From positions 1-64,000 of the forward strand of contig BQMF02000789.1 of assembly GCA_027922465.2 (NCBI GenBank): a stretch of 64,000 nucleotides of DNA, written 5' to 3'. Origin of the DNA: Turritopsis dohrnii. Taxonomy: Eukaryota > Cnidaria > Hydrozoa > Anthoathecata > Oceaniidae. This document shows, one piece after another, positions 35,777-47,769 of the stretch. A program made the position numbers and the translations under genes. The notes beneath the pieces are model-generated. The model worked only from the letters and a program-made list of their open reading frames with translations. It was not told the DNA's origin and did no database searches. The stretch's first letter is position 1; every line of letters begins with the position of its first letter.

Positions 35777-36379
35777 TTTTTAGCTAAAGCTACATGCTAG
35801 TAAATAAATAAATGACAAAGTTAGTTTTGAAACTCTCTCTATACAAGTTTACCTGTTGGCTTCTGTGATCGTTACTTCAAGATTTCTTAAGGTATATTAT
35901 TGAAAGTTGCAGAAACATATTCTCTATTTCTTCAATTTTTTTGGATTTTCAACATGAAGTGATAAAGCCATAAATGTTGGTCACGCGTCGATGAAAGAAA
36001 AAGCCCTGCTAAGAAAATGAGAGAGAAAGAATAGTAAAGTCTGATATTTGGAATTTATTCACGGCACTGAAGTATGGATTTAAAAATCTAGCGTCCCTCT
36101 CATGCATCTTTTCAATGACAACTACACCCCTGTTTTGTGGAAACATAATACTTTAGATACTCTGGATATGAAAAGGTTTATAAACTAAAACTACGCTGGT
36201 TACAGAGATTTGTTTTTTTGATCAACAACTACACTTTATCCGATAAAAAAAATTAAAATAAGTCATTATTATAAAATAAGTAAAAAAAAAAATGAAAATT
36301 TCAAACGCCACTCGTTTCCTTAGCCTCCTCGTCCAAATGATTGCTTCAAAAAAACCTGAAAGAGAGAAGAGGGTTGTAT

Positions 36380-36659
36380 AACAAATTTTGTCCTTGTGAC
36401 TCCAGCAGATAAAGACAGTAATGGTTGGTTCTTCCGCCCGCCAGCATACAACTATTAGTTGACTTACCGCAGAGATACGTATAGCATTGCTCTAACTTGC
36501 CCGAAGGCCAGTGTGCAGTCAGTCGATGGCTCCTAATGGGCTGATACGCTGCTTTTAAAGCGCATCGGAGTGGTGTATTGAGATACGACATGACTGGACT
36601 CGAACACGGGTCACAGCGGTCGCACTCAAAGGTACTAACCACTACACTATCGCTGCACA
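36380..36659 (-). repeat. tRNA-derived SINE copy
   Basis: On the minus strand it begins gtgcagcgatagtgtagtgg (A-box) with a B-box gtgttcgagtcca about 45 nt on. The body resembles the copy at 20540-20783, including agcattgctct and cttgcccgaaggcc. It lies ~60 bp beyond the stop of the secreted-peptide gene. Confidence 0.65.
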
Positions 36660-36722
36660 GGTTGCCATATGTTGGGGAAGAGTCAAAATGAAATTCATCG
36701 TAAGAGAATAAAAAGACATGCC

Positions 36723-37876
36723 TTAATCTCTTTTATGCTTTATCATTCTAGCCATGATGCCGGCAAATACATCTTCTACAATATCTGTAATAAAAAGATG
36801 ATTTATATAAATATTTTTCAAGGGCGTTTTCTCTTCTACGGAGCCACCTCAAAACGCCCGCACTAATAAAACCCAATGTATAATTTTAAGTAGTATATGT
36901 CGTGCAGCTTTAGCCCCAGGACGTTCTGTTCATCGAAAAAATAACAGGACTGGTTCTGAAATTGCTGATTCTGATGATATATCAGGGCCGTCGACACGAT
37001 GTCAAAGTTGGGAGGCCATACATAATCACTGACGTAGGAGGACATACCAAGATAATGTTATAAATCCCACGTGTGTACATTTTACAGAAAGTATAGTTTT
37101 GATGTGCTGTATATAGATAGAAAATGCGACATTTAGCTCTCACCTCGTTTATACTCATCAGAAATTCTGTTTTTGATCAATTGATCCCATTGAGCTAAAT
37201 TGCGTTGTTTGGCATCTCTCCCCATGTTACCAGGGCGGAAATTACTGAAATCTATAAACACCATATATCAATAACAACAAATAACAACAACGCATATCAT
37301 GTTTAGAAATGTATATAATATTTAAACTTGTCACTACCACTATCTTGTATAGGCAAGTAAATTCAAACGTTCAAAAGTGACCACAGATTGATAGAATTAT
37401 TTTCTAAAACTTTTTCCTAATCTGTTTACAATTAACTTTTCGATGTTTTTAATGAGAGAGTTTTTCTCATTAGTTGATTGCTACTAGTTTTATTATTAAG
37501 TTTACTGGATTAACAAATTCATTAAATTAAATTCATTTATGGATATATTTTGGCCATATTTTGTGCGTCCCGACGTGAATCCCACGAATCGTGATGACAC
37601 CTGTGTCTGTTGAAACCGAGGCTGGCTTTACATTTACATTATACGACTATATAAAGATGGTGGCAGCTCAGTTAAGAAATATTTGATTAAAACAATTTAA
37701 AGCTCGACTCGGCGTGACACAAAACTGAAACCATGATCAAAAAAGGAAAATAAACTAAAACTTTTCCAATGTGGAAACTCACCGGGATTTCCAGCTGAAT
37801 CAATAGGTACATTTCCTCCTACAGGCGATCCAAACAACAAGGAAAGCAACAACAACGATATGACGATCTTAACCAT
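36723..37876 (-). CDS. Small secreted protein, three exons, unknown
   Basis: Exons 37783-37876, 37144-37251 and 36723-36784, joined by GT-AG introns that are both phase 1, give 87 residues. Residues 1-21 form a clear signal peptide (MVKIVISLLLLSLLFGSPVG). The mature part has no cysteine, is rich in Asp, Asn, Arg and Lys, and ends MARMIKHKRD. Possible dibasic processing sites are KR at 66-67 and near the C-terminus. I do not recognise the family; a secreted peptide precursor or small extracellular factor is the plain reading. The ATG at 37876 is the only one that gives the leader. Confidence 0.6.
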
Positions 37877-38025
37877 TTTAAATCTCTTTCTGTCTCAAGT
37901 AAATTCAAACATCCAACAGATTAATCCTCCTATTCAAAAAAGCTTTTCTTAATTTCTCTACAATTAACTAGTAATTATTTACAATTAACTGCTAAATGCT
38001 TTCCCAGCTGGCACATTTGCGGAGG

Positions 38026-38093
38026 ACTGCGAAGGAGCGCCATTTCTATAGAAATATACACCCAATTTCAATAAAAATGCTCTTCGTCGCAGT
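38026..38093. repeat. Fold-back repeat, second copy
   Basis: actgcgaaggagcgccattt pairs imperfectly with aaaatgctcttcgtcgcagt. It is related to the copy at 16997-17075. Confidence 0.45.
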
Positions 38094-38514
38094 GACGTTT
38101 TGACGATTTTGCCCGCTTTTGCATGTTCACTCAGTTTTGCAGAGCTGGCGGAATGTTATTATGCACATGCGTCAGCGAGATTATGAAAAATCAACATGGA
38201 AACTTCTGATGAAGGTTTATGAGTAGTTTCATTTACCTTCGTAAATTACGAAATTTTGTCATATTTCGTTGATAAAATGCGAAACCAGATATTTTTGATT
38301 GAATGATGTAAGATCACAGAATAAACAGACACAGCTATCATATTCGATTTTCGATTGAATCGATAGCATATCGTGTGGAAATAGCCTGAAAAAATCCTTT
38401 TTAAAATTATACTTTTACTCTACAAAATAAAAAATAGCATTCTAAGTTGACTGGATAAAACAGGCATTTACCCCAAAAACATATGCTTGAATTGCTATTG
38501 AAAATTGAGAGGAA

Positions 38515-38932
38515 TATACATTAATATACATTGTTTGCAAAAGAAATTTGTGCGGAACATTTTCGCATTCCACAAAGAATGAATAAATATTGGTCATCCG
38601 CAAAAGTAAATTCCGCAAAATTTTTCACCGTAAAGAATTGATTTTTCACTTTGCATATGAATGAAAGTCTTGTTTTTACAAAACCCAATGGGCGCAAAAT
38701 CGTCAAAAAGTCACCGCAACGGAGAGCACGCTTATATGTACAATTCACTCCTTCACAGAGGTTATTTAACAAATATGCCGGCTGGGTTGAAAAAGGAATA
38801 AATTCGAGGTTATTGAACATCCAAGAAAATAATTCCGCAAAATCTCTTGAGGTCGTCATCCGCAAAAATTAATTCCGAAAAATATGGGATTTTTTGATCA
38901 TTTATCCGCAAACAATTTCTTCCCTTAAAGTA
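38515..38932. mobile_element. Decayed MITE related to the CTTTAGGGGAAG family
   Basis: The right end atttcttcccttaaag is followed by TA (38933-38934). Internal tccgcaaaa motifs recur at least five times. The left end (near ttgtttgcaaaagaaatttg, 38528) is decayed. The terminal sequence resembles the inner element at 41390-42296. Confidence 0.45.
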
Positions 38933-39117
38933 GAAACTCGCGAACACACATAGAAGATTACAACTTTATTGAGTGGTCTGAAAACTCACAATAATATGTT
39001 ATCTGCAATTCTGTGAAAACAAAGGCTAAAGGCAAACCTCAGAAAAAGTCCACATAAGGGAAAGGCAAAAAAAACCATTATAATACATTTTGTCAAAATC
39101 TGAAATCTTCTGAAATC

Positions 39118-39405
39118 ATGAAAACACTCCTTCCCTTGGTCATTGCTGATAACATGAACCCCATACTATCTGCTGAAAACCAACACAGAACTGTGAAAAT
39201 ATGCTTTGAGTCTAACAGTGAATTTACAGCCTATTCAGCTATGAAATGTAAACACACAATATGCCTTTGCTGTCTGACAAAAATATGGAGGAGAAAAAGA
39301 AAACAGAAACAAAATGTCCATCCTGCAATGCAAACTTCACTTGTGTTGTTACTGATAGTAATGTTAAACAGTTGACTAAATGCTCTAAGAGTGAAGTTCA
39401 AAATT
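39118..39405 (+). pseudogene. RING-finger fragment, frameshifted
   Basis: Reads KCKHTICLCC (about 39244-39273) and, one frame over, KCPSCNANF (about 39319-39345). The two make the second half of a C3HC4-type RING (Cx-H-xxC-xxC ... CPxC). The first Cys pair is not intact and one base is lost or gained near 39300. The fragment has no introns and is likely a dead retrocopy or transposon cargo. Confidence 0.4.
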
Positions 39406-39679
39406 AGATGTGAAAAAAAACCTCCAGTATACTTGAAAACTCAGCAAAACGTTAACCGTGAATTTGAATGTACGAAAAAGCAAAAAGAAATTAACAATTC
39501 AATGGCAATTCCTCAGAATGTAATGTTACACGTCAAATTTCAAGAACCCATGGGTTTGGTGACGTCATTAGTTTCATTAATTGCTTGCATTTCTGGACAT
39601 TTTAGCCGTGCGATGTATTCCAACGTAAAAGTGTCGAATCGTGATCGTGCCTGGTGTTTTATGTAAGAAAAGATGAGTA

Positions 39680-41229
39680 CTCTGTTTCCAAACAGATCTG
39701 CGAAATTACTTAAAGGTGATCATGTGATAAATGGACCTACAGCTACCATGTTGGTGAGGTTTTTTTGCAAAATTTTTCCAGCAAATTACGCATGCTTTAG
39801 TGTGCTTTAGTTTCACAATATATTTTCTCATTCATATTATATACAAAATATTAAAATTTATATATCATTATAAAATAAATAAATAGATAAATAAATAAAT
39901 GCTGCGATAAATTGAAATATATATACTTAAGTAAAAACTAAAAGAAAACAAGATTCGCAAAAATGCGACTATATATTTACCTAAAGTTGCGAATTTATTG
40001 CGAACTGTCAGGTAGCTACCTGACTTAATCTTGACTGAAAAATATATCTAAAACTGCCAACGTATAGCTTTATAATAATAGCAGTTTCGACAACTCCCTT
40101 TCCCAAACAAAGATTCTTAAAATATAAGCATACCCATTGGTTGTTGATTTTATTTTCTCATAAGCCGATTTCTGTCCCCCCATGATACAAGTCTCCTGCT
40201 GATTTTATATTTATGAAAAGAATTTAATTATGAATAGCTCCAACTGCCTATTGAAAGCATCATTAAATCTAAACCAAGCTAAATACTTTTGCATGTTTAT
40301 TTCCATTATGTTGTTAGGTACATCACAATGATAAATAACAGCTGTTGTTTTACTAATGACGTAGGGGAAATTCCTGTACATTAGAGAGAGAAAGTTCCCA
40401 TAACCCAGCAGGCAAAAACCTGTTCAAAGTCAGCAATATAACGTAAGAGCAACGTTCATTCAAACGTTCTAATGTCATTTTTTTTTGCTGACTTTGAGCA
40501 AGTTTTTGTCAGTTTGGTAACATTCCGATCGGTATATACTATATAAGGGTTATAGTTACGGTTGCGGTTACGAGCAGGGTGAGGTTTGGGATTAGGGGTA
40601 AGGTTAGGCTAGGACCAACTCAGAGAAATGCGGACTATTCGGAAAAATAGACTATATCGACTATACCTTGTTCTACTGATGCGGAATGGGACTTTTCTCA
40701 CCCTCAATCAGAAAGGTCTTAACGATCTTCTTGAGTGAAATTTTCATGGAAACTAGCCTGTGGTACTGCGAAAACCGGTATGTGTTTTCTGAACTAATCA
40801 ATGTGACAAAGCCCTAGTAAAATAAATACCTCGAGTAAAAATAGTGAATCTAGGAGTCTAAGTACTATCTAAAAAACATTATCAAAAACGTTTCCTTCGT
40901 TGTCTTCTGCTGATGCTTTTTGGATTTCTGCGAAAGCAAGAAATACATTAAAACCGGCTCTGTTCTTTTTCTTCTTCTTCTTACTGTCCAAACCTAGCGG
41001 TTTTTTGTATATTTCGTGCGTGCGTTTACATGAAACTAAAACACCGTGCAATGCATGTCATCTCTCCCAGCGAAGAAACCCTTTTTAGATTTACATCAAT
41101 ATATAAGGTTTGCGGAGTGGGTGCGTGGAATCACCCGTTCGCCAGCGAAAACATGGAATGCATGAAAGTCGGATATTCATTCAACAAATTCCGACGAGAG
41201 ATTTGAATGCATGAATACGCATATCCATA
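39680..41229. other. Non-coding stretch
   Basis: No gene supported. It contains an (aaat)n-type patch near 39880-39900 and a degenerate G-rich (ggtta)n patch at 40557-40610. Confidence 0.4.
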
Positions 41230-41278
41230 ACTGAAAGGGCGCTATTTCCTTTTCGCACCCCCCTTAATAATCTACCTA

Positions 41279-42414
41279 CCTTAGGCCGACTTTTTTTGCG
41301 TCAGTAAAATTTTGCGAAAATGGATGAACATGGATTTAACGCAACCTAATTTTAGCGAATTACCCCTTTATTACGGAGAATTGCCAGTACTTTAGGGGAA
41401 GAAACTTTCGCGAAAAGAAACTTTCGCGATTTTCGCGAATTTTGGGCAAATTCGCGAAAGTTATTTCCGCGAAAAATTCTGTAAAGGCTGATTCGCGAAA
41501 GTTTTTTCTCGCGAAAAAAAATATGAAAAACAGCAATTCGCGAAATTTTACGAAGTTTTGGGTTAAAACTGGTGGGTATCATCAAGGGTATGATATAGAC
41601 AATGTTTTGTTTTACTTGTACACTGATAAGCATAATATTATCTTCGGATAAAAAGAACATACGGCAAAATTGAACTATGTTTCTTTTGTTTATTTTTTGG
41701 TTTCAAAACTATGATAGTATTAGCACAGAAAAGATTTCACTTGACTTTTAAACACGAAAACAAAAGTTCTCCGTTTACTGTATTTATATTTAACCCTTCC
41801 AATTTTTGATGTCATATAAATAAGACGAAGTTTCTCCTGGAAATCTCCTCCTTAGTATTCGAAATTTTTCTCATGTCTAGACAGACGCAGGCTTTTATTT
41901 ATACACAACTTTGGCTACAAAGGTTTATTGTAAGAGACGTCAGTAAGAGAAAAAAACTTTGAAAATGAACGACTCACTTGTTTAGTTATGACGTCATTAC
42001 TATATATATTGATTGTTATCTAAGGAATGCAAAAATTATTTTCCCACGGTGTGGTTGTAAATATACAAAAGAGAACTAAATTTTTGAAACTCGCCAAAAA
42101 TGTTTTTCGTGATCTGAAAACAAAGGTTAGATCAAAGAAAACAAATTATAGCAGGTAGCCTGATTCGCGAAAGTTTATTCCCGCGAAATATTTTAGAGAG
42201 CTCCATTCGCGAAAGTTAATTCTCGCGAAATGCAAAAATTTCGCGAATTTGCCCATTCGCGAAAGTTTCTTCCCGCGAAAGTTTCTTCCCCTAAAGTAGT
42301 TAAAATAAAAGTTTTGCTAAAGTTAAATTTTCCGCAACTTTAATTTAGCGAAAATATGGTCATTCGCTAAAATCGCTAAAATAAGGCGACGCAAAAAAAA
42401 AAGTCGGCCTAAGG
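41279..42414. mobile_element. Middle layer of the nest, CTTAGGCC MITE
   Basis: TIR ccttaggccgactttttttg (41279) and its inverse ending at 42414, flanked by TA (41277-41278, 42415-42416). The short copy at 23299-23522 matches both halves. Confidence 0.7.
41390..42296. mobile_element. Inner layer of the nest, CTTTAGGGGAAG MITE
   Basis: The TIR ctttaggggaagaaactttc is perfect at both ends, flanked by TA (41388-41389, 42297-42298). About fifteen cgcgaa-containing motifs are crowded into the outer ~140 bp of each side. The ~600-bp centre has no coding content. Confidence 0.75.
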
Positions 42415-42550
42415 TATCTGCCATATTTTTTTTACTGTTGGCTCTTCATCATGGAGATAAAAAATAACCCTAACCCTAACCCTTAACTCAGGCCCTAAAA
42501 CATCCTGGACGGAGAATGGGGGTGCGAAAAGGAAATAGCACCACTGAAAG

Positions 42551-44135
42551 AATATGTAATTTTTGTTAGTTTTCTTGAAATGTATCCTATCAATGTAATG
42601 TACATTTTAGTTATATATATTGCGATTCAAAGACCTTATTACTTCAAAAGTCCACATACCAAACTGCGCTCCCTTGCCTCGTTTTGATGTGGTAATTTGA
42701 GGAATATTATCAGAAATTGGCCCATTAGTAATTTTCAGTTATGAATAACATAATACTAAGTAATGTCACAATATAAAAAATCAAAACAAAGTCGAATTTG
42801 ATAGTCTGATAATGTGTATTCAAGTATTTGATTTTGTCAATGTGGGATGGAGATAGAAAAGAGAAGGAAAATAAAATGCTTCATAAATCAATCATTTCCT
42901 ATTCTTTTGTGCATAAAGTACAGATTCAAAAAATTTCTGACAGTCATAGTGGCAAAAAGAGCATGAATAAAGATGACCTATTCTAAAAAAACCCAGCTTT
43001 TTCAAAAGCATAAAGAAGCACTAGGAAGTAAACCAACAAGAAATAACATAACAGCCATCTTCTAAACTTTGCCAAAATGTTCAGGTAACCTAACCCCAAC
43101 TTTAAATGTCAATCAACAAAATTCAATTTACATTCTTGATTCTTGAATCCGTCACATGTTCCTTTCAAATGAATGATGAAAAACATTTTGAATGTTTCCT
43201 GATAGTATTAGTCTCTAACCACATATATGCTGGAAATGCCAGACACGTCACATTTTTTACTCCTGTCTTGGTTCAGCAGTTCCATTGTTTCGAGTATATA
43301 CACCAGATATATATTCCACGACCATATTATAGTGATTCGTCTTAATTCATAAATTGATATCAATTACTCTTGATAATGCCTTATACACCTGAAATTAGTA
43401 AAACCACAAACAAATTATTAAAAGCATAAATTTTCCATTCACGATCTGAAAGTAATCAAAATCATTTATATATATTTAACAATTATGTAATTATATATAA
43501 TTATATAATTTAGAAATAACTCAAGTATATAATAGATTTTGAAAAGGTATGGGTCAAGGTACCTTTTAAATATTTAACTCTATAAACATAATATTTAACA
43601 ATTATGTAATTATATATAATTATAGAAATAACTCAAGTATATATATATATATAACATGTAAAGTTATAACAATTACACAAAAACAAATTAACTGATTTGT
43701 TTCTTTACTCTTCATTGTCGTTTATTTTTAATTATCTTATCCAATTAAAGAATTTGTAAGCTGTATATAGCTATTTTACCTTCAGTTATTTCTCTCGAAG
43801 TTTCACCCAGGCACACGTATAAATGTAAATAACTACAACAGAGTTTACTGATATATTGAATTCCAAATCAGGGAATATTTTTCAATATAGATGGATATAT
43901 CCTGTCTACATTTTTTGTTGTTAAACATTTCAATTTGATCACAAAAGGCAACTAAGATTGTACTCTTTTAAATAGACAAATTCCATGTTACGTATATTAT
44001 ACTGTTTTGATGTCTCATTGCATTGATTTAGACATTATTAGAAATTATCAAAGCCAATTTTTTCTGCACACACATTCCCTGTCAGCATAAAAAGTTTATA
44101 TATAACAGAACATGCAAATCATTCCCCATGAACAA
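42551..44135. other. Non-coding AT-rich stretch
   Basis: No gene recognised. A ~60-bp AT-rich direct duplication lies at about 43472-43530 and 43591-43650 (atatttaacaattatgtaat in both). The rest shows short frames only. Confidence 0.4.
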
Positions 44136-44137
44136 TA

Positions 44138-46427
44138 CAGTTTAACTCATGTAATTCGAATCTCCACGGGGATTCAAAATTTGTTCGATTTACATGATTA
44201 TTCGAATTATAGGAGTTTTCTTTATAAGGGTAAACTCGGACGGGACCGAAGACTTTGTTCGATTTACATGATTATTCGAATTACAGGTTAAGGGACCTCA
44301 GAATGCAGTGGGACCTCAGAATGTCAGGTATTGAAATAACCCTTATAAGTATCAGTGACTTCCCTAACTCATGAAGATATACATTTCCCTGCATTTTTGA
44401 ATAAAATGAGAAAACAAAATACTACAAATAGCAAATTTAAATCTTCTCAGTGGCAGAGAATGTGAGTCTGATTAGAAAACTTCATTTCATAACAAAAAGG
44501 CTTTAAAAGCAAAAATCTACTTAATACATCAAAATCAATAATAAGTTAGTAAACACATGTTTGGTAAACCCACTAAAGGTTTATGAAACAGTGTATCAAA
44601 GTACCTACACTAGAAGCAATCGGATCTGTTATAAGTCAGTGGTAAATTCACCTAGCGTTTTAAGGTAACTAACCTATCATTTTGGGGTCCCGAAATCAAT
44701 CAAACAAACCAACATTTATAATGCAATAACTTGTGACAATATATTTTAGAACATCATAAACTAACAAAACTAACAAAAGTTCTGCCTTTGGGCTTCTGTA
44801 TTCTGCATGCAACTTTTGATTAACTTGATCCAACTACTGAGTTACTCCCGTTGTATCAGGAGGGGTAATAAAAAGGCGAATATCCCTACTTCTTAAAAAT
44901 GTCAAAACTTCACTATCAAACCTTGATGAATGACCATCTGACAATACAACAACAGCGCGTATAATTATTGTGTTCATCCAAATATTGGTCAAACTTTTTA
45001 TATGCAGCAAGAAGTGTGTTATGGTCTTGACTTCCACTTTCATTTGTTGATATCAAAAGATTCAGGATTTGGTCAACTGCTTCTTTTGGGGCCATATGTG
45101 CACTTATCCCTTTTCCTTTAAATATGACATGACACATTGCTATTTCACCTCCAAATGAAACAAAAGGATGAATAGTAACACATTCTCTGTTTTCTCGTGT
45201 CATTCTCTGACAACCATCTCCGCGTGCAGCATATACCAGTCCATTTGGAGTACCATCTACTCCATAGTTGACAAATTGGGGTGTTTCGTCATGGTTAAAG
45301 ACTCTGGTATCATCAAGATCCCCTTCCCATATTCCAGTTTCAGACGATACTGCTCCAGCGAAAATTCCAGCATGAATAAGTTCTTCAGCTAATTCATCTA
45401 GATGGTTGCAAGCCATATCTCTTGTACAGTTTAGTGCTCTATTAATAGAGACAGTTCCTTGTCTCTTTTTAGTGATGCATTTTTGGTATTTTGCATCCCA
45501 TCGTTTCCAAAATGACTTGCTCAACTTTTTTCAACAACTCAACTTTTTTGTATTTTATAGAATCTCTGATAACATTACATCTTGACTTGCTTGTAGCCTT
45601 CAATCTAAGTTTGGAAGGTTTACCCATTTTTTACTATTTTTGTTCTAGTCTATAAGAATGAACAACATAAACTGCATGTATATAAGCTGGGAAACTATTT
45701 TTGATAGATAGCAAAGGCTCTAACTACTCATAAATAAAACAATGCATATACAAATTGCTCATTATTCTGTCATATAAAGCTAAACTGATTTAAGCCTTAT
45801 TAATTCAGCTAAGAATACTAAAGCAGGTTCTGTTATTGAAATAAAGTGAAATAACAGAAACTAAAATGACAGAAAAGAAAAGGAAACTGAAAGTCTTCAT
45901 TATATATTCATTTTTTCTGTTTATATTTCTATTAAGTAGAACAGCTGTTCTCCCAATAAATAATAAACTTGAAGAAAGAATCACTTCATAATCTAGAGAA
46001 AAACCACTTTACATTACCTGACATTATGGGGTCCCTAAACCTAGCATTTTGTGGTGAAACAAATGAATTTTAATGTTAAAGCAAACAAACTTTCTACAAT
46101 ATGATAATTAGACAGAATGATGATATTGTGGAAACTTTTGTCAAAAATTATTGAAAAATGCTGATAATATTCAGGATTTCGTGACCTAACATTTTGAGGT
46201 TCCTATTAGAAAAAAGCATATAGTTAAATTCTTCACAAAGAATATATTTAAACTACTGCAAAAATATTTTAGCCATTGGGGGGAGTAGTTATGGTGTCTC
46301 CCTATCATTTATATAATAAATTAAGCTAATATTTCAAAAATTGCAATTTTTATGACTTTTTCAAAAACACCTAGCATTTTGAGGTCCCTTTACCTGTATA
46401 GGAGTTCGAATTACATGAGTTAAACTG
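44138..46427 (-). mobile_element. pogo-like DNA transposon with subterminal repeats
   Basis: A perfect 23-bp TIR starting cagtttaactcatgtaattc and its inverse ending at 46427, flanked by TA (44136-44137, 46428-46429). About eight copies of a 20-bp motif close to acctagcattttgaggtccc occur outside the coding part: near 44287 and 44307 (reversed), 44651, 44671, 46017, 46039, 46192 and 46371. It carries the transposase remnant described next. Confidence 0.75.
44741..45627 (-). pseudogene. pogo-like DDE transposase, inactivated
   Basis: Starts at ATG 45627 (a basic N-terminus). The core shows FNHDETPQF (first Asp), VVVLSDGHSSRFD (second Asp), TPPDTTGVTQ and LDQVNQKLHAEY (third Asp); the spacing of the last two is 35 residues counting one stop position. 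The design (D-E-T-P-Q, then PPDTT...LDQ) resembles pogo/Tigger-type nucleases. Breaks are a frame change near 45530 at a tandem aaaaaagttgag duplication, another near 44950, and an in-frame TAG at 44834-44836 just before the third Asp. Confidence 0.7.
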
Positions 46428-46439
46428 TAATAAGCTTGC

Positions 46440-47760
46440 AATAAGAATTCAAAATGGGTAGTAAATCTCTAAAAGGACCTATTATTATGAATAACATTTT
46501 GTGGGACGACAAAAGTAACATTACATTTTATCATTATCATTGGACTTTTATGTCTTGTTTTGTGTTGTATGTGGAAATAAAAACAGTTAAGTGGATCAAA
46601 ATACAACACCAACTTGAATAATAAACATGGCTAAGATAAAAAGGAATGGGAGAAGAAATAGCAGTTTTTTATTTTATTCCTCACATATAGATACACAGCT
46701 TGTGAGCAAAGATGCACTACTTTCAGAAGCTTTGATCTAAATTTAAATTTAAGTATCAACAAGCAATATTCTCAGTGGGAAGTTCATGACAAACCTCATC
46801 AGAGCATTCGGAATATTCCCGGGGAAAAATGTCTACTTATAGGCCGTGGGCCAAGAGACCTAAACGTTTAGGTTCGTACCCCAAATCTCGGGACAAGTGT
46901 ATCTTGATTTATTTTAGTACTTTTGAGGATGCTGATCACGATTTTAAATGTTACCAAAGCCCAAAACCCGCAGTTTTCTTAAATTTTGACAAAATGTGTT
47001 ACTTTTTCACTCTCTTATCGTTCACTTCCAATGCCGCCTTTCAGCAACGGTGATGTAATACCACTATAATTACTTTGCCGAACATTGTCATACTGCAAAA
47101 AAATTGCTTGCACCATTGTTCTGCGGAATAGCCTAGCTCCTTCAGTGAAAGATTTTTCGTAAACAAATGACATAATAGCTAATGGTCTTCTGCTTTTATG
47201 TTCTGTAACACCAACTGTTGTTGTTTGGCTCATTTTTCATCGAAATTAATTTAAATTTACAATAAAAGCCCTAAAGCGAGTAACAGAATGCAGCAAAGAG
47301 TGGACAGAGTATGACTCTGAGCCTCAAAAACCATTTGTGTGAAAGCCATATTTCATTTTTGATTGACTTATATTTGTGCACAAAAAAGGAAGGGGAGAAT
47401 GAAAGAAACAAATCATAAAATTGATAAGGCTTGCCTTCTTGATTTTTGTTTTGATTGTTTTGTTCACTAAAGTAATTCTTTAAGTTTTTTACATATGCAT
47501 GTAAGCATCATTCTCATCAATGATGAAAAACCCCATCAGTTGCTGGTGTCAAGAAAGAGTCCAGTCATGTTCTGCCAGTAGTATACACTATATGCAACAA
47601 GGAAACTATTTATAAAATTGTAAGTACTTATATATATGTATATATAAATAAACGTGACCTAAGCAAATGATGAAAATCAAAGTGTTTTGTATTTGATAAT
47701 AACAACTGAGAATATGTGTTAATTACAGAATTTTTTATAAGAGTCAGTGTACAACATGGC
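46440..47760. other. Non-coding stretch
   Basis: Two overlapping unsupported frames (46829-47053 plus, 47015-47233 minus). The minus frame begins MSQTTTVGVTEHKSRRPLAI and could be a short exon of a gene, but no partner exons were identified. Confidence 0.3.
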
Positions 47761-47769
47761 CTGAGGTTG

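Larger units (their letters stand above)
41238..42542. mobile_element. Outer layer of a three-deep MITE nest (8-bp duplication)
   Basis: The ends ggcgctatttccttttcgca and ggaaatagcacc (inverted) are flanked by a perfect 8-bp ACTGAAAG (41230-41237, 42543-42550), typical of hAT. The right part carries taaccctaaccctaaccc. The 112-bp element at 10792-10903 is the same family without the inserted layers. Confidence 0.75.

Noticed and set aside
36300..36358. Acceptor and frame near 36355 as the last exon of the secreted-peptide gene
   Set aside because: It gives an unlikely Phe/Ile-rich tail without a nearby stop, while the exon at 36723-36784 is in phase and stops cleanly.
36346..36642. Minus-strand Cys-rich frame
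   Set aside because: It is a translation of the tRNA-derived SINE; a similar frame appears in the other copy at 20519-20908.
41352..41660. Minus-strand frame rich in Arg/Phe
   Set aside because: It is a translation of the cgcgaa repeat cluster in the inner MITE.
43472..43650. AT-rich duplication as a replication origin or promoter
   Set aside because: Simple low-complexity duplication with no other supporting signal.
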